DNA from: Daphnia pulex
Lineage: Eukaryota > Arthropoda > Branchiopoda > Diplostraca > Daphniidae
DNA length: 64,000 bases
Reading direction: 5' to 3'
Assembly: GCF_021134715.1 (NCBI RefSeq)
Contig: NC_060019.1
Coordinates: forward strand, 2,418,001-2,482,000
Made by a program: the position numbers and the translations under genes. Below the pieces are notes generated by a model. It saw only the letters and a list, made by a program, of their open reading frames with translations, searched no databases and was not told the origin of the DNA. Shown piece by piece: positions 22,901 through 33,032 of the stretch (position 1 is its first letter; each line of letters begins with the position of its first letter).

Positions 22901-23698
22901 GATTACTTTGACCACTGGTTCCTGGGGATGCCCCATGACTTGTAGCATCATGACCGTGCTTCCTTTTGTGAAAATTATTGATGTGATTCACATAAGCAGA
23001 AAATTTCCAGCCGACATGTTTGTCACCATTTACGTTAAACGGAGCTATTTTACACGTAGAACAAGTAATTTTAGGCTGTTCGCTTTCATGATTGTCAATC
23101 GTCCATTTAATAGACGGTTAATCCCACGTATCACGAAGTTTGCTTTTTGAAATCCAATTGAATAAGTATTCCTGTAACGATTTTCCCTTTCGTCTTATCA
23201 CGCGTGTAGTATTTTGTGTTTCTTCAAGTGTTCCTTCTAACGTAACGTTTGTCATATCACTTTGGCCTTCTGAAACATTTGCACGACTTACGACTCGCAT
23301 CACAGAATCTATGGGAAGAACATTAGTAGGGCTAACTTCTTGTAATCCTCCATTCACAGGCATATCAGCCAAGCCATCAGCACTGTTATTTTTTTTCTCC
23401 CTGACTCTGATGAACTGAAGGTAGACACTCTCTTTCTTTTGCGTCCTGTTGACGGTAAAATGTCATAGGAAAAGTTTTCTTGACTGCGCGCTGTTATTTT
23501 TTGAGCAGTGTCAACAACATCAACAATTAAAGCTTTTTCTCCTGGCATAAAACTAAACTTCGAAGGAATTTTTGCAAACATTTCTCCAAAAATGCTGACT
23601 CTCTCAGCTAGGGGTAAGTCAGCAACGTAATCTATATCAGCAAGGATTGTTCTTACAAAATGTTCTAATTCAGCACAATCGGGATTTATTCGAGCCAA
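19979..23698 (-). pseudogene. Transposase-like gene with zinc-finger N-terminus and candidate DDE residues
   Basis: Exon-like blocks run from 23,698 down to about 19,979. They are an N-terminal domain (MARINPDCAELEHFVRTI), a C-x2-C...H...NNFHKRKHGH zinc-finger-like block (about 23,070-22,975) and a Ser-rich linker. Next come a conserved core SIAEDGTAIV and NRVIGFSLPLRCN (22,440-22,330), TYSADGDSREMKMMRQ (about 22,040-21,990), SHIGAKFRTQLL and VASVSDLEQLL (about 21,690-21,570), NAHSLVLI and GSQSCESFFRLVRS (about 21,080-20,960), and a C-terminal domain to 19,979. This order matches a widespread uncharacterised animal transposon family I recall. The Asp of EDGT, the Asp of ADGDS and the Glu of SQSCE are plausible DDE residues (inference). 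Defects are an in-frame TGA at 22,400-22,402 directly after EDGTAIV and a frameshift at an 8-T run near 23,390. Confidence 0.7.
21308..21390. repeat. ATAC/ATGTAT-rich microsatellite
   Basis: Simple repeat of ATACAT and GTATACAT units, partly palindromic, with the flanking word ATACATACAACAAG present on both sides. It lies between two exon-like blocks of the transposon gene, so it is probably intronic. Confidence 0.85.
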
Positions 23699-24391
23699 AG
23701 TACGAAAAGAACTATAACCGAGCTTTAATAATATGCACTTGATTTTTGGGGTAACATTTATGTCAAATTATGTATGCAGAAAAGAAAAAACACAGTTTTC
23801 CCCCATTTTCGTCACTCTTGGCACTAGATCGAAGATACAGGTGTTCAGAACCGCACGACAAAGTAGTCTACATTCAACTGAAACAAACCAAATATGCGAA
23901 AATTCTACTTTTTTTCCGAAAAGATTCATTTTTTCACTTTTTTCACTTTTTTTTCACTTTTTTACCTCTTACTTCTCAAAGTGACAAAAAATAAATTTTT
24001 AGTCGCCACTTCCCCTTTTTTTTTCATTTGGACTATATCATATTGGGGCGTTTCAAGCATCTTTTTCTTCTCTTTTATTTGTAGAACTGATTCCCGCGCA
24101 TCAAATTTTTTCATTTTCTAGTCCTTTTTTGAGTGTCGAACACCTCGCGTTTGGCCATGTTTTGGCTCTACAACTGTCAACGACACTGATTTTGAGGATT
24201 AATAAAGTTCGTGAATTTATTGTGACTTCTGGGCAGTTGCTCCATAATTTTTTTGGAATGGAAGTTTGAGTTGTGTCTGTAGATGAATCTAGGAGTTCTA
24301 AACCGCATGAATTCTAATCAAAAAGTTAGTATGGAACCATAGTCTACTTATCCCTGAGGTATATTTATATACGAAGGTCCTTAACAATATA

Positions 24392-24414
24392 GGGTGTGGG
24401 GTATAGGGGGTAGG
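24392..24414 (+). other. G-quadruplex-type motif
   Basis: Four G-runs, GGG-TGT-GGGG-TATA-GGGGG-TA-GGG, with loops of 2-4 nt, meet the usual G4 pattern in an otherwise AT-rich region. Confidence 0.7.
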
Positions 24415-25169
24415 GTGGTAGTAGCTAGTAGTGAAATTCAGAGGGTTTAATGTCCATTTTGTAATCCTTTATACGTTTTTTCCCTGAATGACCAATCGTC
24501 ACCAAATTTTGTACATAATTCTGTCAAAATTTGATACATTGCGTAACGGGGTTTTCATTTGTTTTTATTACTGTACGTTTTAGAAATTTAATTTGCGTAT
24601 TTGTTACCTAGCTGGTTGCCGAATCCTAGTTAGTGAATTCGCTTTTTTTGCGTAACCTTCCAACTGTCAGTGCATGCTCAGCAGTGTAAACAAAAAGAAA
24701 AAAAAAGTTTGGATCTTCCCTAGCAAGACAAGTTTTCTGCTATGGGAGTGGAGAGTATTAATTATTTGATTTGGTTTTTATGTTCGATTTCGATTTCGTC
24801 TTTATTCTTCTTTTTACTTTGTATTTTCCCACTCTTACTTTTGTAACCCTTTTTATTTTATTATTACCTCTTTTTGTTTACTATTTTTTATCTTGATTTT
24901 AATAAATTTGGTTGTCCAAGTAAAATTTCTATGCCTCCTTTTTTAACAGTTACTCATCAACCAAGAAGTTGAGGAACATTTTAAAAATGTTAGATTATAT
25001 TCATTTTGAAGCTCTGGGTCATCTCTCCCTTCTTCCTCTGTCCTCTCCTCGGTCATCAAGATTTTCTTGCGGTCGTGAAGAGTTACCACCGATCTTCCAC
25101 TTTCATTTACCTCCGAAAGCTTATTAAGAGGAATTTTTCAAAAACTACAAACTTAGTTTTCCTTTCCGA

Positions 25170-25235
25170 CTTGATCGAGATCCGAACCTCGAACCATGCG
25201 AATGGCAGCCTGAGTTGATGACCATTAGACCATCA
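25170..25235 (-). other. tRNA-like sequence (Gly-like), probably pseudogene or SINE head
   Basis: On the minus strand an A-box TGGTCTAATGG is followed after about 35 nt by a B-box-like GAGGTTCGGATCTC with a paired T stem. GCTGCCA resembles the anticodon region of tRNA-Gly(GCC). The acceptor stem is not supported. Confidence 0.4.
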
Positions 25236-25383
25236 TTATTATTATATTGGAAGGGAAAAAATGGTTAGTATGGTAGCTCGCTATCTATTAGCCAAGACTC
25301 ATGTAATGCAACATGTGACCTCATGATATAATTGTCTTGTTACTATAGTAATAAGTGTTAATTTAACTTAATCTAAACATGAA

Positions 25384-25428
25384 GTGCGACGTGGGGTGGC
25401 GGAGGCTTCCGCCACACCTAAGTCGCAC
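25384..25428. repeat. 45-nt near-palindrome, GC-rich
   Basis: GTGCGAC at the left pairs with GTCGCAC at the right, and an inner GGTGGCGGA(G) pairs with (T)TCCGCCACACC. About 17 of 22 positions pair. It is GC-rich in AT-rich surroundings. Confidence 0.7.
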
Positions 25429-26676
25429 CACTCATATATTGACAGATTATTAGACAATTAGTTAATAAGAATCAAATCATTTAAGAGAATAAAGGGAAAC
25501 AGAATTTTCCGAACATAATAGTATGTATACTATTTACTTTCTACTATTTAACCTTGATTTTCTGTCTCTTTAACGTTTAAAAAAATTCCCGAAGGACATT
25601 ACCGAAGGAATCTTGTTGTGTTTGTAACTAGTGCTCAAAGACCAAAGTTTTCAAGTTTGTTTCAAATGTTTTCTATGTCTGTGCAATTAACTAATTGTTC
25701 TTTGTTCTATTTGTAAACCAAATTTATGTAACAGGAGGATGTCACAAGATAAGATGTATCTCAACTGGTCCTCCCTCTTATTCTTCTACGAGGCCAACAT
25801 AGAAAATAGATCTTAATTGATTGCTACTCCCACCTTAAACACGTATTTGTTAATTTAAATGTTAGATGTAAATATTCTTTTCAATCATGCTAATGCAATG
25901 TTATATTTTCTTTCAGTCGAACAAACAGTTACCTTTGTTGGACAGCCAAATGTTACCAAAATAGGCATAACTAATGCATAACATCTCTCGATTTAGTTGA
26001 GTTGAGTACTGACAGATAAGATGTTTGGTGTGTGGAAGAAGTGGTTCTGCCGTTCTGACTCATTATTGAAAAGACAGTTAAAGTAATTCATTGTTTCTGT
26101 TCTGCTAACAGGTTTTTGGTTATGGATTAAAATTACCACTTAGTGAAGCCAACCGAGCATGACCCAATAGAAGATTGTGTTCATGGTTATTTTGAGTGAC
26201 TCTCAGCATTGCTTCCTCAGCCAAATATGCTGTTCCCCTTCGTTTAGTAACTCAAAATTTGCCAAGATGCTTCCCATGACCAGCAACGATGTCATCTTGG
26301 CCCCTTCTACTGTTCTAAGTATATGATTATTTACTTAATTTCCTTCATAATTTATAAACTAATATATTAATTCAAATTCTATCTATAGATGATATTGGGG
26401 ATAGGCTTTGTAATCGTCCTTTAAGTGTCTTTGTTGCAATTCGGCTTCATGCATGCGCCAAAAGTTTTCCTTCTTCTCGGATGTGGAAAACGTTAATGAA
26501 ATTGGCTTAATCATGGCGACATCGCACTAGTTTCATTACCCAATGGAATCGGATTGTCTGGTTGTCTGGAAAAGTCTTAACGCGAGTTTGCTAAGGTTGA
26601 AACTGATAACGGTAAGCATATTTTCAGTTAACAGTTATGAAATGAAATAGTGTTAGTGTTTACAGTAGAATTTAAT

Positions 26677-29600
26677 TTATTGTCGCAAAGTTCTGGCCCT
26701 ACGCTCTTTGTTGGCGGGATCAAAACTGTTGCTCTTTTTGTTTAAACACAATGTATGTAATTTTCTTTTGTTCGACAAGATTGGTTTCAGAAATTTCCTC
26801 AAAATGACATCAATTAATTCTTTGTTACTTTCACCAGGGCGAGCAATTTCACAAACGAATGTGATGCATTTCTCCAAATGGGGTAGCAGGTAATCTACAA
26901 GGCCCTGTAACATGGAATTCGAGCTGGAAATCCACGGAAGGGTTTCCTTCACAAATAGATAAACCGTCCACAGCCTTGACACAAATTCGACTGTGGGATA
27001 CATAAGGGCACCCCGGTCTGTATAAAGAATTTGAAGCATTGTTAATTATAACATTAATTTTTTTCATTATTTCAAAAGGTTTCAACCTAGTCGATAGATG
27101 AGCTGCATCAGTGGGTCTGTGGTTCTTATCCCCTGAAGTCGGGCTACACAATCCACACAAAACTCTTGCTCCAATAGGACACGTACGAGGTATCTAGAAA
27201 GTAGTGCTACAGTGCAAGCTTGTGATGTTGGCCTCGGCTGCACTAACAATTCCAGAAAGAATTAAAACTGGTAAGTTACAATATTCATTACTCATTTTCT
27301 CCATTGAAAAATGTGCCTGGAGGTTTAGTTAGGTCATTAAGTATCAGGAAACTCGATGACGGTAACAAACGGAGTGCTTTTACCATTGACGTTTTTGATT
27401 TTTCTGAATCTCTTATTAATTTGTACTGTTTTTCAGGTTTGCGAGACAAGGTGGTATTGCCGTAGATTGAATTGTGGGCGATGCCCGTCCGCAGTATCTT
27501 TTCAAAAGCCTGTGAAACAGCTGTAGCGTCGCCCTTGAAGTTGCCGCCGATCAACTGACGAATAGCCCCAAACAACTGTTCAATGGGGTCACTCGAGGAA
27601 CGTCTTGTAAGTACGAATTTGAAACCTAATTCTTCTAGTAGATATCGTATGCATGCAACTGTTGACGTGGTAGTATAAGTTAGGGCCACGTATGTTTCTT
27701 GCGTTAGAAACTTCGTTTTCGTTTTTTTTTATAGCGTCTTTGTCCGCTTGGCTATTGTTAGGCATAGTTTTGATTATATTTTGAATTTCCTCGTGCCATG
27801 CGTGTAACTGGGGATTGAAGTCGAATTCCAAAAAATGTAGTCGCTCGTCCATCGAAGAGTAGTACGGCATTTTGTCAGGTAATTGGTACCGTTGATGCTC
27901 TTTTACGCTGCTTACGTCATCTAAGCTAATCCATCGGTGCTGTTGTTTCATAAATTTCACCGTGCTTTCGACGTCGACGAATCCTTCTGTTTTAAGTGCG
28001 GCGTGCATTTCGATGGCTGCTGTCACTTCAGGGCGAAACATGTCCATTGCTGGTTTCACTTTCTGTTTTTCAATGTTATTGGGCAATATGGGCATCACAT
28101 GTTTCGGTGTCCAGCTCCTTACAGCAGTTAGTAGTTCTCCCGTTTGTTCCTCAAATAATCTAACTGCAAAATCGCCCGTCACACGTACGCTTCCCTTGTA
28201 TATGTAAATTCCGCTCGAGGAGCTGGTTGCGTACTTTTTTTGTAACGTGGCAATAATCGAAGCTACAGAAAAGAGGTCGATAGACCCAGGGTTTTAGTTG
28301 TAGATCTGCCGCACTGTACTCTTGAATTGGGTGGCAGATAACTGGGTGAATAACACCTCTATTCATTCTCTTGAACATGTTGGTATTGACGGCTAAATTG
28401 TCGGTGACCAACCGATTGATTTTGAACCCACAGTCTTCAACATCTTTGATAACTTGAAGCGTAAGTGCTTCCTGTTCTTTCGCCTTAAGTTGACTGACAA
28501 GGAAATAGGCCACCGGTATTTTAAAGTACGTGTTGAGTCCCACCACAATAAACCCTAGCATCTTGTTTGCCAGCTGATTTTTATCATTAGGATGTACTAT
28601 TCCCCCATGTCGACTTTCCCGACAAATTTATCCAACTGCGGGATGTACTCTTCACCCGGTCCAATTGTCATTTCATCCAGAACAAGGGAACAATTTTTTT
28701 CTATGTGGGATAGATTTTCACCCTCCGACATCAGACGTTTTTTTCACAAGAGAACCCACACCGGTTTCAAAAGTAGATCTTCCAGTGTAGGCTTGTAGAG
28801 TCTGTCAACATGGTAGGTGCAGGATTCCTGACTTGCGCAGAAATTAAAAGCCTCAGGAGCACGACCATTCAAAATAATGCAATGAGCAACTGTTGTTTTG
28901 GTCCAGCGTGCCCCTTGCAGTTTCCCGTAATTCTGAATTTTATCCAGTAGAAAAATCTCCGCTTTCCCACCGTTGAACGCGCTTACGACCATCCGCGATA
29001 ACTGTTTCCTTATTTTTAGGGGAACGCAATACCTCTCGTTTTCAAGTTCATTAATTTTCTGTTTTAGTTTAAAGGATTTTTTCTTCTCTCTTCTCAGCAA
29101 TTGCATTAAATTTTCATGCCTCAATTTTTTTTGTTTGTCTGAATTCACATAGGAAAGAGTTCTTTCACCCGCACGGCCAGCTACTTCGTTGGTTTGCCAA
29201 CTGGACATATCCACACAGTCATCGCAAGAGTTACGCCGTCGTGTTATTCGGGGACGAAATAGCCTTGCACTTGGACGCGCTTGCTGTGCTATCGCCGGAG
29301 TAGTCGGAGCATCCATTGCTATCGCCGGAGTAGTCGGAGCATCAATTGCTATCTCTGGAGTAGTCGGAGCATCCACTGCAGTCGCCGGAATAGTCGAAAC
29401 ATCCGCTGCAATCGCCGTAATGTTTGCTGGACCAACCACCGTCATCGAATTGTCCGTTTGCTGATCGTGATTGTCAATGCCTGAGTCATCTAAGGAGCCG
29501 ATATTCACTAATACGTCTTCGGAAAAGTTTATTCTTCTGCATAGTGCTGGACTTGCTATCTGCGTAAGTCCTACTTCGTGCGTAGGCGATGGAAGAAGCC

Positions 29601-32002
29601 GACGGATTGGTGAAAGGATCACTCTGTTGTTGTCCAAAGCCAAATGAGGAGTGGGTGTTCCACCCTGATGAATATTGGGAATATGCAGACGTTTGCCTGA
29701 GTTCATCAGCTCGGTATTCTCCCCTGCAACACAGAATAGAGGTAGTGCATTAGACTTCTAGTCATAGTAAATTAATAAATTAAATTTTTTTTTGCTTTGA
29801 GAAATACAGGCGTTAACACAGAACAGGAAAAGCCACGAAGTGCAAGCAAAGAAAGGGGAGAACAGTTATATTGGCTATGCGATTTTTCATTCTTGACGTT
29901 GGCGTGAAGAAATACCTGAACAATTCGAACGCCACAAGGTATTAAATTACAAACTAGCATACAATTGTGTGTGTTATGCGTTAAATAGAATTTAACTTTT
30001 CTTCCCAGGTAGAACCATAATACACGATGCCGAGGATGGTCATTTTTGTGACACGTTGCTTGTCCGACACGTCGTTGAATGTTATACCATCTACAGCTAT
30101 CGAGTGTCGAACAGAAATCAATTTCGCATTCAAATCAAAACCAAGGCCGACCAAGACGGCGAAAGAGCGTACGGTTTTCAATGCTGAAGGATGCCCTGCG
30201 ATCAATCCCGCAAGACACCAGAGGTGGGCTATCATCCAACGCATTCGTCTTCTTCATTCAGGTGACCATAGCAGTGGATCAAGGAAAGTGCCAGACCCAA
30301 AAAAACGTTGAGTCCGGTCGACAAAAGTACAACTCAGATTTCGACAAGCCATCGGTGCGGCGTTCACCCAAAATTTCCGCCGAAATGCGGGCGGAATCCC
30401 AAGCTGCGGTGACAGCCGCCACGAAATCAGCCAGCCATCAATCGCACAAAATGCTAAACGAACTAGGACTGATTGGAGCCGGTGCGTGGTGGTTCGGATT
30501 CGTCGGTGCTCTCGCACGTCTGGGTGGTGCCCCTCGAAATAGCTTTAGACGTCTTATTTAACATTGAAGGCCCAAGAAGCTGCCCTGAGTGTAAAGATTG
30601 AGGTAAAAGACTTCTTCTTCGTTTGAAATGTTATTTTTGGGTTGATCAGTCCTTATTTGTCTCGCTGAAGTTGACCTTGACTCGTGGAATTTCTAACCCT
30701 ATTCTTTCCTACCAGGTTTACGTCCATTGCATCACCGACCTTCTTTCTCAGCTGGATGCGGATGTCGAAACGGGCGCAACCGCAATTGCCGTTTAAGCTG
30801 TCCGACCTGTCATCCGAGTTCTCATCCGCGCCATTGGGGCTAACTCTCCAACTTACGCTCAATTGCAATCTGAGGTAAAGATCCTGGATTGTTGGCATCG
30901 TCGTAAATGTTTCGACCACGACATTGGAGTTGGAAGGAGAGACTCCACCGACGGGACGCAAAATAGTCCTCGGGCATTTCATCAGAACGCGCTTTGAAAC
31001 GGAAATTGATGAACCTAACGGTCAACCGAGTGACCATGGATCCTTCTGCGATGAAATGGTTGAATTAGGTTATGCGACCGTATTGCCTTTGTCGAATCAG
31101 CCGAATTCGAAAATCTCCTTTGGAACTATCGACCGATCCGGCGGGATCCCAGGATATCTGCCGCTGGTCAAACGGATCTTTTCTATAAAACGACGTGCGT
31201 AACTCATCTACACTTCCTTTAGATTCCACCTGCGTGGAGGCACGTGACGCTCTTGAATCGAAATCAAGTAAGGTGCGTTTCGACGACGAAAGGATCGTCG
31301 ATGACTTGGAATTTGCCACCCCTGCTACCGTACTGTGTTCCGAAAGAAAATAAAAACAAGCTTATCCGGGCTCTGGTGCGCCAACAAAAGCGCGCCAACA
31401 AAAGCGGATTGAAGAAGAGATCCATCGATTGACCTCCGGATAGGTGCTCTATTTGCGGAAGATACCCAACAAGCTGCCTCCTCCTAACACTGTGCTGGGC
31501 CAAGCTCTCACTTGGAAAAAGATCCGCTCTTCAATCGTGACTGACAATAACCCTACCATAGCCAAATCGAAAGAAGACGCAACTTCTATCCCCGTTTTGT
31601 GTTTTCACTATTTCATTTATTATTGATTAATTTTATCTATTAATGAGAGAACAACGATCGGAAAAATATAACTTTTGTCCAAACTATACAAGTTTCAACA
31701 AGAAACTTACTTGTTGTGTTTGTTTTCCATTTGTCGGGTACCGCAGCATTCTTAAGTCGCAACGTGGAATTACAGTAGACCCGATAGATTGGCGCAGTAA
31801 AGTGTTCACCACAGACACAATTTTTTCGAAATAATTCATCACCATCTGAAAAGTCCCGTTTCAATCCTTCGTGTTTCCTAATTTCACTTATCCATCGACC
31901 ACGCAAAATGGCATTCGAGGAGAACTCGTGAAAAGACACACGTTTTTTTTTAGTACCAGTTTTATTATCACACCCTCGCACTACACATCTTTGGTTGACC
32001 AT
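26677..32002 (-). CDS. THAP-domain P-element-type transposase
   Basis: The N-terminal THAP exon (32,002-31,711, donor GTAAGT) starts MVNQRCVVRGCDNKTG and carries the C2CH zinc motif with KNCVCGEHF, a DNA-binding domain. The next exon starts at 29,723 after acceptor TTGCAG. It has a linker with an 11-residue repeat (DAPTTPxIA), a basic coiled coil (KKKSFKLKQKINELENERY) and the catalytic core. Core motifs are LVLDEMTIG (about 28,690), VTDNLAVNTNMFKRM (about 28,400) and DPIEQLFGAIRQLIGGN (about 27,590-27,540), whose D, D and E match the P-element/THAP9 triad. Further blocks follow to 26,677, including VLCGLC and DRGALMYPT. The enzyme would cut and paste its own element in the nucleus. Several exon joints are needed and some are not proven. 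I found no TIRs, so this may be a decaying or domesticated copy. Confidence 0.75.
29281..29415 (-). repeat. 33-bp tandem repeat in the transposase linker (four copies)
   Basis: The plus strand repeats TATCGCCGGAGTAGTCGG followed by AGCATC with a 33-bp period. On the coding strand this gives DAPTTPxIAxx four times, an 11-residue Pro/Thr/Ala repeat. The last copy has diverged (VDVSTIPATA). It extends the flexible linker between THAP and coiled coil. Confidence 0.85.
30018..31620 (+). pseudogene. Unidentified coding-like segment nested in the transposase intron
   Basis: The plus strand shows several open blocks bounded by plausible splice sites. One follows the acceptor TTCATTCAG (30,260) and reads RRSPKISAEMRAESQAAV then LNELGLIGAGAWWFGFVGAL, ending near a donor GAG|GTAAAA (30,600). 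Another follows CTACCAG (30,715) and reads VYVHCITDLLSQLDADVETG. Others read RFDDERIVDDLEFATPATV (near 31,300) and KARQQKRIEEEIHRL (near 31,400). Stops break the blocks. Minus-strand frames are also open in places (for example ITFNDVSDKQRVTKMTILGI at about 30,090-30,030), so strand is not certain. I do not recognise the family. Confidence 0.4.
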
Positions 32003-32302
32003 TCTGCAAAGACTAAAGAAACACGTGTAAACGTGAAGAAACGATCCTTTATTTCCATTCCCTACCCGTAATTACAGTTCCCTACCTTATGTATTTCCGT
32101 TTAGTCGTGAACAACACGACAAGATTTCTATATGACAGTAAGGATTCTGAAATAAACTAATTGTAATTAATTATTACCCCAGGATAACATGTCTGTGTCA
32201 TAAAAATTTATAACATATCACTAACAAATTTTGAATATTATTTTTATAAAATGTTTTCGTTCCTCAGTATTTATTATGTCATTTTCAACGAGGTAGCATT
32301 TT

Positions 32303-32395
32303 TAAACGCCAGATGGCGAAGTTCAACCCTCATTTTTTCTTGTGATTGGCTATCACAGGAGAAGGGCTAGGGAATTTGGCCACGCCTCTCGCCTT
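32303..32395 (+). repeat. About 90-bp repeat, copy 2
   Basis: This is the inverted counterpart of 19,350-19,443. The block GCCAGATGGCGAAGTTCAAC contains the near-palindrome GCCAGATGGC. Confidence 0.7.
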
Positions 32396-32497
32396 CATGG
32401 CAGTGGTTACCAGTCTACAGGGCTTAAACATAGAGTAGGCCATGGATCAGGCCCGTCAAGTGAGAAATCAGTCGAAACCGACGAAACACTTGACTTT

Positions 32498-32601
32498 CCG
32501 GTTTTTCCAAATACCAAGTCTAAAAAAAGGTCCTAGAGATGGCCTGTCTTTTTTCTCCCCCTGCCCCTAACATTTAAAATCTCGGTATTTGGAAAAACCG
32601 G
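32498..32601. repeat. Inverted repeat, perfect 18-bp arms, 68-bp spacer
   Basis: CCGGTTTTTCCAAATACC (32,498-32,515) and its exact reverse complement (32,584-32,601). Size and symmetry fit a small hairpin or a very short MITE. No target duplication is obvious. Confidence 0.85.
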
Positions 32602-33032
32602 CAACTACGGGAGGGGGGATCACAGAGAAAATAACTGAGAAATGAAAACTTTTCATTTTCACATCAAAATTAAAGTGATTTCTCAAATGGCATGGGGGTC
32701 AACATTTCAGATGAGGTTATAGAGCTAACGATGCTCTTTTTTTTAAGCCCTAAAGAACTCTCCTAGCCCTCTTTTCCGTCCAGTACAAGAGAGCCAAAGT
32801 AGTACGATTTACTACTGGCCCTCTCGACAGTGCGGAAACTTTTACCTCCAATTTAAAAGGGACGTTCCCGTGAACGAAAAAATACCCAAAAAATATATGC
32901 TATAAACCTTAAGTCTAAGAACCCCCTGTCCAAAAATCGTTTTCGTCCGACGAAAACTTGATTTTTGGCGAATTTTCAAAAAACCCGTTTTCCCATAAGC
33001 TTCTCTCAGCTGTGCGGAAACTTTATGTAGCT
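32602..33032. other. Intergenic stretch before SANT repeat copy 2
   Basis: No gene recognised. It contains a short hairpin AGTAGTA...TACTACT near 32,800 and homopolymer runs. Confidence 0.45.

Larger units (their letters stand above)
19502..24147 (-). mobile_element. 4.65-kb DNA transposon with 24-bp TIRs and 8-bp TSD, superfamily not assigned
   Basis: The left end reads CGAGGGGTTCGACACTC and the right end, read inward, CGAGGTGTTCGACACTC. Both continue AAAAAAG, giving about 24 bp with one mismatch. CGTTTGGC flanks the element on both sides (19,494-19,501 and 24,148-24,155), an exact 8-bp target duplication. Both subterminal regions are rich in TTTTTCACTTTTT words. A multi-exon transposase-like gene fills the minus strand. 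The perfect duplication suggests a fairly recent insertion, although the gene already carries a stop and a frameshift. Eight-base duplications occur in several superfamilies (hAT, P, Zisupton among others). The TIR sequence does not decide between them. Confidence 0.88.
24156..26640. other. Intergenic stretch with a G-rich motif, a palindrome and a tRNA-like sequence
   Basis: No protein-coding gene was recognised. Notable small items, described separately, are a G-quadruplex-type run at 24,392-24,414, a tRNA-like patch at 25,170-25,235 (minus) and a 45-nt near-palindrome at 25,384-25,428. The rest is AT-rich and featureless to my reading. Confidence 0.5.

Noticed and set aside
30254..30517. 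Minus-strand frame opposite the nested plus-strand segment
   Set aside because: Arg/Leu-rich shadow translation. The plus-strand frame has better composition and splice signals, although certainty is limited.
26677..32300. Terminal inverted repeats for the P-element
   Set aside because: I compared the two flanks and found no convincing inverted pair or 8-bp duplication, so no element borders are claimed.
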